Position numbers and translations under genes: made by a program. Of a stretch of DNA of 64,000 nucleotides, positions 21,892 through 31,165 are shown piece after piece. This DNA comes from Lagopus muta (taxonomy: Eukaryota > Chordata > Aves > Galliformes > Phasianidae), in contig NC_064434.1 in assembly GCF_023343835.1 (NCBI RefSeq), positions 16,039,505 through 16,103,504 of the forward strand, written 5' to 3'. The first letter of the stretch is position 1; the number at the start of each line of letters is the position of its first letter. The notes under the pieces were generated by a model. That model made no database searches. It was not told where the DNA came from and saw nothing but the letters and a program-made list of their open reading frames with translations.

Positions 21892-21907
21892 TTTCACTTT
21901 CACTTCC
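21892..21907 (+). promoter_or_regulatory. ISRE/IRF element of the CMPK2 promoter
   Basis: TTTCACTTTCACTTCC is the reverse complement of GGAAGTGAAAGTGAAA. This contains GAAANNGAAA (GAAAGTGAAA) and a third GAAGT half-repeat, the classic IRF-binding arrangement. It lies about 215 bp upstream of the CMPK2 ATG. A second IRF-like core (the minus strand reads AAACGAAAG) lies at about 22,045-22,053. Confidence 0.8.
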
Positions 21908-22121
21908 ACCCCAGGCACGCCCAGCCTGCACGGAGCGATTTCCCGCGGGGAGCGCTCCTGTGATCCACCAAACGAGGAGAGGCGTAGCAGAAAACCTTTC
22001 CCCCAGTGACACAGCCCTGGCTTTTCCTCACAGACACGAGTCACTTTCGTTTCTCGCCGGCTCCGCCACCGCCCGCCCCTTTCCTCGCCTGGCCCCAGTG
22101 CGACAGAGGCAGCGGGCGGCG

Positions 22122-22211
22122 ATGCTGCGGGGCTGCACCGCGGGGCCTCCCGGGCCCCTCCGCCGCGCCCTGCCTGCTGCCGCCTCGGTCGTCCGCCTCC
22201 GCCTGCGGGAG
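22122..22211 (+). CDS. CMPK2: CMPK2 coding exon 1 (presequence)
   Basis: Thirty codons, from [15 protein letters not shown] to VVRLRLRE, end at the donor GAG|GTGAGC. The Arg-rich, acid-poor composition fits mitochondrial import. It is the least certain exon, because it shares no recognisable sequence with the mammalian N-terminus. An alternative upstream first exon cannot be excluded. Confidence 0.75.
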
Positions 22212-25200
22212 GTGAGCGCACAGGGGGCCGCGGGGCGCTCCGTTCCGTGTGGTTGGCAAGCAGGTACGAAGGTTTAACTCTCTCCCGCAGTGCGCGGCGC
22301 GGATCCCGGAGGCCGGAGAGGTGCTGGACATCCTGGAGAAGTGCCCCGAGCGTCAGCGGAAGGGAGAGTTTCCAGTCGTGGTGTTTGAGGGGCTGGATGC
22401 CACAGGTAAGAGCGTGGTGCAGTAAGGGTTGTTGGGAAGAGTAACCACCATGGATTTAAGACACACCTAAGGCTTAAAATGTCATAAAAAAAAAAAAAAA
22501 ACAAAAAACAAAAAAACAAAAAACAAAAAACACCAAACTATATTCAAAAATTCGAAAACTCAAAAATTCTGAAAATTAGACTTAAGACATGAATAATTAG
22601 CCATTATAAATACCAGTCTACCTTCTCTCATTTGCTGCTTTTCACTCTATGGTTGAATTCTTTGTCTGTGTAAATGAAGAAACACAAAGTGTGGTGTGCT
22701 GGAAATCGTAGTTCTTGTGCAGATTATGAAGCGTATTTTTGTTGACAAGTAAACTCAACTACTGGAGCTAAAGTAGTGGTGGGCTGGGAAGCTGGCAACA
22801 GTTTGTCTCAGGGAGAAGAATGCATTGCTTCTGAATAACTTTGTTTTCTGTATTTTTGTCAAATAGAACTGAAAATTGCTTCTAAAAAGCAAGTATTGGT
22901 TGATAGCACCCACACAGATTGTCACATAGTAAAATAATGTAAATGGATATGTAGAGAAATTGGCATTCAAAATGCATTTAAAGGAGTGAATCTAGAGAAC
23001 TGCTGGAAGGAAAGAGGAGGTCCAGAGAGCTGAAAGTGGAGTAATTAATACCCTTTGAGTCAAGCTCACAAACACTTTCCACCGAAAGCCTTATCACAAG
23101 GTACTCAGGCTGCACTGGTTTCAAAACATGTACTCCAAATAGAAAAATAAAAGCACTTTTCAGTTATTAAAATTCAGCTGTATCTGAAGTGATATATAAC
23201 TACTGTTTCCTTTTGTAAATGAAATGCAGGCAAAACCACAGTAACACAGTCAGTTAAAGATGCCCTGGGTGCTGTTCTGTTAAGGTCTCCGCCAGCTTGC
23301 ATCAGCCAGTGGAGGACAATATTTGATGAAGAGCCAACACCCATTAGAAGGGCCTTTTATGCTGCGGGCAACTACATCCTTGCTTCAGAAATAGCAAAAG
23401 CATCCACTCAAGCACCTGTGATTGTAGACAGGTTTGTATATTTAAGAAGTCCTCTTACATCAGTACCGTCATTCAGTTGCTCAGTGGAAAGAAAGAAAAG
23501 AAAGGAATAGAAATGAAAGAAAAAATGGGAAGGGAAGGGAAGGGAAGGGAAGGGAAGGGAAGGGAAGGGAAGGGAAGGGAAGGGAAGGGAAGGGAAGGGA
23601 AGGGAAGGGAAGGGAAGGGAAGGGAAGGGAAGGGAAGGGAAGGGGAAGGGAAGGGGAAGGGGGAAGGGAAGGGAAGGGAAGGGAAGGGAAGGGAAGGGGA
23701 AGGGGAAGGGGAAGGGGAAGGGGAAGGGGAAGGGGAAGGGGAAGGGGAAGGGGAAGGGGAAGGGGAAGGGGAAGGGAAAGGAGAAGGAGAAGGAGAAGGA
23801 AAGAGAAAAAAAGAGAAAAAAAAGTGAAAAGTTGCAAGGGACCTTAGGGAATCATTGAGTCCAACCATCACTTCCAAGTGAGTGCCTACTAAATGTTAAA
23901 GCATGTTACTGAGAGCATTGTCCAAATGCTTGTTGAATGCTGGCAGGCATGAAGCATCAACCACTTTTCTTACTCGTAATAAAGGATGTCTATATGTACT
24001 TTGAAACCCCAGGCATGTTTCAATAGATGTACTATGGCCTCCTCCCCTCCCATTGCCCAGAATTTGTTTGTGTATCTATGAGTGGTATTTCTAACCAGCC
24101 TTAACAACACAGAAATGTATACAGTGTAGTACCTCATGGTGGTGGGAATGTTAATCACAAGTGAAATGGGTAGCCATTAATAAAGATCATCTTCACTAAC
24201 ATGTGGTTGAAGACCTATGTTTGCTACCAAATTTGCTGCATATAGTGATATAGAAATCACAAAAAAAAAAAAAAACAAAAAACAAAAAAACATGGTTATT
24301 GGATTTGAAAAGATTACATAACACTCTCCTTTTGGCCTCATCATATGAGAAGACTTTATTTTGATAGGAGTATCTGGAACATTTTACCTAATGCATAGCT
24401 TCTACCATACCTTTTAATTCGTAATTCACAATGATTCTGACTATTATGGAGTACTGTGGCAATTCTGGATGGCACAGAATTTTTTTTTTATAGTTGCCTT
24501 CGAACTCCCAGCATCAATGACCTAGTCATTCTTTTACTTGTGGTTATCATAGAATCAGCAGCATAGAATCATTTGAGTTGAACAAGGACCTTCAAAGGTC
24601 ATCTCATCCAACTCCCCTGCAATGAACAGGGACATCTACAGCTAGATCAAGTTGCTCAGAACCCCGTCCATCCTGACCGTGAGTGTCTCTAAGGATGAGG
24701 CATCTACCACCTCTCACAGCAGCCTGTTATATTGATACTTGCCTCCTATGTTGTTAAAGATCTTGTGTCCATTCTAAAATGTCTTTCGGTCCATTCTGTA
24801 TTTTCCCAACAGGTATTGGCATAGCACAGCTGCTTATACAATAGCCACTGAAACAGATGGTAACATCCAAAATCTTCCACCAGATCATGATGCTGTGTAT
24901 AAGTGGCCTGAAGACCTGCTCAAACCTGATCTTGTTCTTCTTCTAACTGTCAGCCCTGAGGAGCGAGCCCGGAGGCTTGAAGGTCGAGGCCTGGAGAGAA
25001 CAAAGGAAGAGGCTGAGCTGGAAGCTAACAGCTTGTTTCGCCAAAGGTATACTTTAATGAAGGGTAAGAGGATGGAAGCAGTCTTGGTTCCTGTGAAATC
25101 AGTAACAGAATGTTTAGCTTTTGTTACCGGGACGAGGATTCCTGTATCTCTACATTTTGTGGAGGCTTTTTTGGTTTTGTTTTTGTTATTTAGAAAAGAT

Positions 25201-26607
25201 TCATGGCTGATGAGGAGGGTAAATTTTATCATTTCTAATTAAACATGTTTGAAAGCTACAGGTAAATAATTTCAGTCTCCCATACAGTCAACACAGTCAG
25301 TGCCACCTTCAGTGTGATTCAGCTGAGCAGATGCTAGGAAACTAGTGATCCGAGCATAAATATCTAGAGTAATCTGATGTGTTCTAGGGCATCTTCAAGA
25401 GGCTGACAGATATGACACACAACCTGTGCACCCTTTCTGGGTCAGCAGTTGGAAGCTAAATGAGATTAGACTACATCGTCTCAAGCAGCACTTGAAACAC
25501 ATGTTTAGGCATCTGAATTGCACCCTAGATATCCTACTTAGGGTGAGCTGAATTGCTGTTTAGGCACCTCCAAATGTATTGTTGACATCATCATTTTCTG
25601 CAGTGGGAGCTTGCATAACTAGTGCTCTTGTATGTACCTCCACATCAACACCTGGATGTAGGTGTCTATATACACAAATCTCAAAGCTGAAACTTACCTC
25701 TAGACTTTTAGCATTTATATTGATGGCACATATTAAAAAATATATTACCTAATTTTGACAGAAGCACTGTGCAGACATACAGTGGGGCCTGTGTCAGGAT
25801 AGGTGTACTGAGAGAAAATGATGCCATGTAAATATCATGGGATCATAGAATTGCTCAGGTTGGAAAAGACCTTCAAGATCACCAAGTCCAACCACGTCCT
25901 AACCATACTGCCCTAACAACCCTCTGTTAAATCATGTCCCTGAGCACCACATCCAAATGGTTTTCAAACACATCCAGGGATGGCAATTCAACCACATCCC
26001 TGGGGAGCCAATTCCAGTGCTTAACAACCTTTTCTTTAAAGAAGCATCTCCTGATATCCAATCTAAACTTCCCCTGACTCAACTTAAGGCTCCCCTTGTC
26101 CTGTCACCTGCCACCAGTGAGAAGAGACCAGCCCCACTCTCACTACAGTCACCTTTCAGGTATTGAAGAGAGCAGTAAGGTCAGGTGTTAGAAGCAGAAT
26201 GCCCTGTTCTGGACAGTTTCTAGAGCTAAGCCATAAAGAAAGAAATATATCAGTGACATGCCATGTGAATATTGATATGGGTCTGGCAATCATTGTCAAG
26301 GAAACTATGCAAGTCTCAGGTCTTCCTAATAGTTCATTGCTCTTTGCAGTAGATTTCATACCTAGTTTCATATTACATTTTTTTCCATTGCTTCTGCAGT
26401 GCCAGCACTTTCTTCTGAGACCGATGACTAATGCCATTTCACATTCCTGCAATTTGTTTTGTTGCTCTTGTTTTGTTTTAAAATAGAATTGAAGAGTCGT
26501 ACAGAAGGATGGTGAATCCTGCATGCCAAGAGGTTGATGCCAGTCCCTCCAAGGAAGAGGTTTTCAAGACAGTGCTGCAACTAATTAAAAAACACTGTGC
26601 CTTGTGA
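22122..26607 (+). CDS. CMPK2: CMPK2, mitochondrial UMP-CMP kinase 2, five coding exons
   Basis: CMPK2 phosphorylates (d)UMP and (d)CMP in mitochondria and is interferon-induced alongside viperin, for which it helps to supply CTP precursors. Exons: 22,122-22,211, 22,291-22,405, 23,230-23,431, 24,813-25,046 and 26,487-26,607. All junctions are GT/AG and they join in frame to 253 codons ending in TGA. Residues 1-30 are Arg/Ala/Leu-rich with no acidic residue before position 30, as in a mitochondrial presequence. The P-loop GLDATGKT is at 63-70. The thymidylate-kinase-like DRYWHS is at 134-139. The LID-type segment [20 protein letters not shown] follows. The human protein has about 449 residues; the roughly 200-residue N-terminal extension has no counterpart here. 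The ATG at 22,122 is the first in its frame, although the frame is open upstream without an ATG. Confidence 0.95.
22291..22405 (+). CDS. CMPK2: CMPK2 coding exon 2 (P-loop)
   Basis: The acceptor TCTCCCGCAG precedes [20 protein letters not shown] and [10 protein letters not shown], ending in phase 1 at G|GTAAGA. This aligns with the start of the kinase domain of mammalian CMPK2. Confidence 0.94.
22486..22531 (+). repeat. A-rich tract with A6C units (CMPK2 intron 2)
   Basis: Fifteen adenines are followed by repeats of C plus six or seven A. A similar tract (A14, then CAAAAAA units) occurs at 24,261-24,291 in intron 3. Confidence 0.85.
23230..23431 (+). CDS. CMPK2: CMPK2 coding exon 3
   Basis: The acceptor AAATGCAG precedes [20 protein letters not shown] and continues to IVD plus two bases of the Arg codon, ending at AG|GTTTGT. 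It completes the P-loop and carries the NMP-binding segment ([14 protein letters not shown]). Confidence 0.96.
23527..23800 (+). repeat. AAGGG/AAGGGG purine microsatellite in CMPK2 intron 3
   Basis: About 23 uninterrupted AAGGG pentamers (23,527-23,640) are followed by a mixed segment and a second pentamer block (about 23,661-23,694). About 13 GGGGAA hexamers follow (about 23,694-23,776), decaying into GGAGAA. The whole tract is pure purine on the sense strand and starts about 95 bp after the exon 3 donor. Confidence 0.97.
23832..24125 (-). mobile_element. Decayed CR1 fragment in CMPK2 intron 3
   Basis: It reads GTTGCAAGGGACCTTAGGGA, then GAGTCCAACCATCACTTCC and CAAATGCTTGTTGAATGCTGG, with later CR1-like phrases up to about 24,125. 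The tail octamers appear replaced by the adjacent purine tract, which may have grown from the CR1 end. Confidence 0.65.
24261..24291 (+). repeat. A-rich tract (CMPK2 intron 3)
   Basis: A run of 14-15 adenines followed by CAAAAAA units. Confidence 0.85.
24546..24735 (-). mobile_element. CR1 fragment in CMPK2 intron 3
   Basis: It starts TCATAGAATCAGCAGCATAG at the left, then reads CCTTCAAAGGTCATCTCATCC and AATGAACAGGGACATCTACAG. It is antisense to CMPK2 and ends about 80 bp before exon 4. Confidence 0.92.
24813..25046 (+). CDS. CMPK2: CMPK2 coding exon 4
   Basis: The acceptor TTCCCAACAG precedes the completion of R135 and [16 protein letters not shown]. The exon continues to the LID region and NSLFRQ, ending at AAG|GTATAC. 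The frame stays open through the donor for about 60 codons, but the splice to exon 5 restores the family sequence. Confidence 0.96.
25836..26190 (-). mobile_element. CR1 fragment in CMPK2 intron 4
   Basis: It starts GGGATCATAGAATTGCTCAGG and GGAAAAGACCTTCAAGATCACC at the left. It extends about 350 bp through the CR1 3' UTR (ATCTCCTGATATCCAATCTAA) into the end of the reverse transcriptase region. Its 'AAGACCTTCAAGATC' form marks it as a different subfamily from the 'GGAAGGGACC' copies. Confidence 0.92.
26487..26607 (+). CDS. CMPK2: CMPK2 terminal coding exon 5
   Basis: The acceptor TAAAATAG precedes [20 protein letters not shown] and the C-terminal helix ([15 protein letters not shown]), with TGA at 26,605-26,607. 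Confidence 0.95.
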
Positions 26608-27640
26608 AAGCAACTTCTTTTTATTAACACTTAAAATCTACTTTTTATTGTCCCTTTATTTGTGCTAGCTCAAAATGCCCTATGTTGTTCTTTGTTCCCT
26701 GGAAGAACCTTTTATTTCTCCTGCCAACAGCAGTCTGGTCAGGTTATCAGTTTCACTGATGTCTACCGCACTTTTATGTATGAAGCAAAATAGCATTCAC
26801 ACATTGTTCAGCATTCCTGGTAAAGCCACAAGCCTACCAAGGTCTTAAACAAAGTATGTGAGAGTCCTCTCTGACACTGCGACACTTCAAGATCCTGTCA
26901 GATTGTATCATCATCATCATGAGAACTTGTTCCTGCCTTCACTGTGTATCAGAATTCACTGATTGCAGCAGGAGCATGAGACGTACAAGGAGAGGATAAA
27001 ATGTAATCCAGCAGTAAAGCAATGAGATGATCATAACTTTCTGGAACAGCCTGATGTTGCTTACTGTAATAAAGGATGAGCTGCTGTGATGAGCTTCCTG
27101 TAAGAAGTGTTTCATAAATACAGGCTAGTAAGTACCTGGGACTCTAAGGAATACAGTTCATGCCTGTCAACGTATGCAAATGAAATGTAAATTCATTTCG
27201 GAGGGAAAAAAGAGAACACAGACATGTTAGAAGCAGAGAACATGAGATTAAAAGCATTGGTTAAATGATTCTTAAAATATCTTTCTACAAAGTATTTTCT
27301 CTATCCTATAGGTTTGTCAGTGTAAGTTTGTGTTCTTTTTGAGAGAATGTGAAATGACAAAATGCAGGGAATTGGAGCAATGAGGATGATGGCACTCCAG
27401 TTTTACTCATAAGTTGTTTTGTTTTTTTTCCCCACATGTTGAATACAGAAGCAGGCTACCAGCAAGACTTCAGCCCTGCAAAGTCTTATTTTTTATGTAT
27501 GTTTGTTTCACTGTTACTCATAACTATGAAACAAAACGTATGGCTAAGCCTTTGGGGGTGTCAGAAGTGAACTGCAGTTCCAGAAAAAAAAAGAAAAGAA
27601 AAAAACACTAATAAAATGCAATTTGATTTAAAACACTGTG
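26608..27640 (+). other. CMPK2 3' UTR with candidate poly(A) signals
   Basis: Plus-strand AATAAA hexamers lie at 27,068-27,073 (about 460 bp after the stop) and 27,610-27,615 (about 1.0 kb after the stop). Either could end the CMPK2 transcript; another lies at 28,052-28,057. No other coding exon was recognised. Confidence 0.5.
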
Positions 27641-28754
27641 GTTACTTTGCTGTGTTATATGCTGTGTAATATATAATATAATTATGAACAAATCCAACTT
27701 GTAAATTAAAATGAGTAGTATTGCTTTGGTTATATCCAATCTTTATATAAAAGGTGATAAAATAACTTCCAAACCCAATGATTTTAACGTAAATAAGTTT
27801 TATTGAACTCTTTTATCTTTGTGAGTATATGCTGTTAATGTAATGTATTTTTACATACTGATAATGTATGCTGCTGTGTTTGGTGTGTTATTCTGAATAA
27901 CAGTAGCCTTGGGATCTGCCATGCATGTAGGCTGGAAATGCATCCTTGTGGGCGATACGCTTATGAAGCATCCAGGTATTCAGTTATTCTCAGATAATCA
28001 CTGAATTCCACATGTGGAGGGCATCACTGTGCATGGATCGCTAGGCTACCAATAAATAATACACCTGACCTAAGCATTCTCTGGCTTTTCCAGGTGAGAA
28101 AGCACCTGGCCTGAAGAACACTGAACATTTCATGCCAAGCAAAAGTTTTATCTGCTTAGTGAGTTGTGAACTGTTTTGCTGGGAAGTTTAATGGCCACAG
28201 GAGGTCAGGGTTTTTGTTTAGGTACTTAAAGATCTGAAGTTCCAAACAATATTACCCAGATTGAGGAATTTAGGCTAAATCTTGGTAGATCAAATTGTTT
28301 TTTTGTGTATCTTTGAAACATGATTCAAGAAAGACTGTGGATGGGCCCGTGTCATAATGCTGGCCACTGACCACGAGCCCTTGCCAGGCAATCCCAAGCA
28401 TGTTCATCCTTCAGCATCTTCATTTATTTACCGCTGGCGAAGGTTGTCAGCCTAAGGGTAAAAGATATGCCAAAGAATGTTTGCTTTATTACTACCCCAG
28501 TACATATAGCAATTTGTTAATTTACTTATTTACTAATGTAGAACTGGCTTTAGGACATGGTATTGCAAAGATCCTGCTGCCAGGAAAGTACATGCACAAA
28601 AAACTTAAAATTAAAAAGTTAAAAAAACTTTGAAATTCTTTGAGGTACTGCTTTAAAGTCAGTGAATGCAGCCCTTACTAAAAAGCAAACATATTTGTAA
28701 AGTTCAAGTGTTTCCTTAGGTATAAAATAATACTTCTATTGGCTCGAGTTAAAA

Positions 28755-28810
28755 TTTTGTTTTGCTTTGTTTTGTTTGTTTGTTTTTGTTTTGTTTTGTT
28801 TTGTTTTTTG
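28755..28810 (+). repeat. TTTTG/TTTG repeat tract
   Basis: An imperfect run of TTTTG and TTTG units over about 55 bp. Confidence 0.85.
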
Positions 28811-29975
28811 GTTATTGAAAACATCTCTGAGAGTTTTATGTGAGAGACTTTTGCTTGACACTGTATTGCATTGCATTGTGTAGTACCCACCACAGTATTT
28901 TAAGCACTTTTTTTCTATTTTGATGTAATCTACTGCCTTTTTGTTTGTGTTTATTTATTTATTTGTTGGCAAAGAGTGGATCAGAAGTTTACGTAAGGTG
29001 GTATTCAGTTTCTTTAACGCAGACATTGTGGGCCTGTTCACCTCCCTGAGGTTGCTGAGTTGTCTGTGCAGAGCTGCCAGTCATGACACAAGGCATTTGG
29101 GTGAGCTGTTCATCTGCAGGGTGGCAGCTGGAGGCCTGCAGGGATACCATATGGTGCCTAAAATGGCACTGCTCGCACTTTAAAGCAGTGAGAGGTTAGA
29201 AAACAGTGACATAGCCTGCTTGTCTGTGCCTGTATTAGCAGGTGGCATGGAATGAGGAGTGCAGCTCCCAGTGTGTACCTTACAAGTATTTTGATGATTC
29301 ATTTCAGATGAGATCCAATCTTGTCACATGGGCTGGTCTTGCATTAGCAGCTGCTATATGTTCCTGCACCAGATCTGCTGTTTCAGCTTTGAATGGAGCT
29401 CTGTTCACCAGGACTTGTACACAGTGCAAAGCAAAGCCTGGTAAGAAGGGGTGGTCAGGAAAACACTTTGAATGCATGTTCCTGATCCAAGCTAAGATGC
29501 TAAGATAGGTGCATTATGTAGATGCAATGTGCATCTTTTGCATGTTGCAAGTGGAGCAGAAAGGCTTCCTAGGAAGCAAAATAGAGCTTGGGTCCTGTAC
29601 CCTCAGCCTCCATACTCAGGGCTAACCTTGAACATGCTACAGCATGGTCCATACTCTTCTCTTTCTTGTAGTGGTACCTGCTAGATGGGAGCAGGGGAGA
29701 ATGTGTTATGGTTTTCTTCTTTATTCTGTATTTTGTGTGCTCTTTCCACACCATTACCAGCTCCTAGAAATTTGCCCAAAAATGTGCATGCTGCCTCTGC
29801 TATCAGTTCCTGACAGTTGTGGAGGAAGGAAAGTCAGGACCTACTCCAGGGGACTTTGGTGGAAGGAAAAATGTCTTTCCAAGGCCATGATGAACAAAGG
29901 CCTCAAATATTCTTTTTTTTTTATTAAAAAATATATTAAAAATATATATATATAATTATTTTTTATTAAAAAAAG

Positions 29976-30071
29976 AAGGAAGGAAGGAAGGAAGGAAGGA
30001 AGGAAGGAAGGAAGGAAGGAAGGAAGGAAGGAAGGAAGGAAGGAAGGAAGGAAGGAAGGAAGGAAGGAAGG
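29976..30071 (+). repeat. GGAA tetranucleotide microsatellite
   Basis: About 24 uninterrupted GGAA (AAGG) units follow a T-run/AT segment at 29,910-29,970. GGAA arrays are multimeric ETS-factor binding sites in vertebrates. Confidence 0.97.
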
Positions 30072-30954
30072 ACAGTGAGTCATTGCTAGCTGTCTGTCAG
30101 AATTCATTAGCTTTTTCAGCCCCAGTTCCCCCATTTTCTTAATTTGAATATTTGAAGAAGTGCATAAGATGGAATTGTTGCTGCAGGGAGCTGCACCAAC
30201 TTTGATCTTCTAAATGGAAAACTGTGTTCAATAAAATTAAATCATCTCCTTTGTAAAGAGAAAAATCATCACCCTTTGGCTTAATTTAGTTAAAGAAATG
30301 TAAGATTTATGTAAATATGCAGTCATTGTAATACGAAGCAAAACTTGAATACCCTGTCATTAGTGTAAGCCCACATTCTGTGTTACCAGCTGGTCAGTCA
30401 TGACCTTTCATTCAGCCATAGAAACAGTGCATGTCATGTACTCCCAAACAGGAGAAATATAAAGTGTTCCTATGTCTGCAAATTCATTGCTTATGAGAGG
30501 AGGCAGACAGATAAAGCCCTTATTTAAGCCTGCAGCAGGCACAGGAGGAGTTCCAGTGGGGTCAGTTAGTGCTCCTGCTGCCCACCCCCATCAGTGCCAG
30601 CTGCACAGTGCAGGAATAGTGCAGTCTGCACAGCTGCTTCATCTTGGAGGTGGATTTTTTCATGAAAAGTAATGTGAGCAAGCAGACACATCTCAAGAAG
30701 ACTAAAGGAAGAAGTTCTCAGAGGATCTAGACCACCTCACACAGCTGGAGTCTTCTCAGTCAGTCTTCTGGGCCAGCAACTCTAAAACTGTTGTCATTGA
30801 TGTGAATACTCTCTTAGAGAAGCAGTTCCAAAGTCTTGGTTCTAGTGGTATTGGTCAGGCTTGCATTATGTTGGAGTGATGAGTAATGAATGATGTACCA
30901 TGCTAATGAATCTCAGCTATCTTAAGGATATTTTTAATTTTCACTCTAAAATCT

Positions 30955-31165
30955 TAGAATCATAGGATCACAGAAGCACAGAACCATGCAATCAGAATCA
31001 CCTGTTGGTTGGGTTGGAAGAGACCTCACAGCCCACCCACCCAACCTCTACTGTGGGCTGGCTGCCCTCCACCCACCCAGCCTTGTGTGCCTCTGGGGAT
31101 GGGGCATCCACAGCTCTCTGAGCAGCCAGTGTGAGCACTTCACCACCCTCATGGCAGAGAAATAG
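30955..31165 (-). mobile_element. CR1 fragment
   Basis: It starts AGAATCATAGGATCACAGAAGC at the left, then GGTTGGGTTGGAAGAGACC and GGGATGGGGCATCCACAGCTC. The tail has extra diverged octamers. Confidence 0.9.

Larger units (their letters stand above)
21930..22410. promoter_or_regulatory. CpG island at the CMPK2 promoter and exons 1-2
   Basis: A GC- and CpG-dense block covers the presumed start site, the short exon 1, the 79-bp intron 1 and exon 2. No TATA box is obvious close to the ATG. Confidence 0.8.
27641..30950. other. Intergenic, start of the gene desert
   Basis: No gene was recognised. It holds TTTTG-rich tracts (28,755-28,810), an AT-rich inverted segment and a GGAA microsatellite. 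By synteny with mammals this begins the long interval towards SOX11. Confidence 0.55.

Noticed and set aside
23473-23877. Open frames over the AAGGG tract on both strands (134, 118 and 116 codons)
   Set aside because: They are translations of a pure microsatellite.
24885-25242. Continuation of CMPK2 exon 4 frame into the intron (to 25,242), and an antisense frame
   Set aside because: The donor at 25,047 and the in-frame splice to exon 5 recover the family sequence. The intronic extension has no family resemblance, and the antisense frame is a shadow of exon 4.
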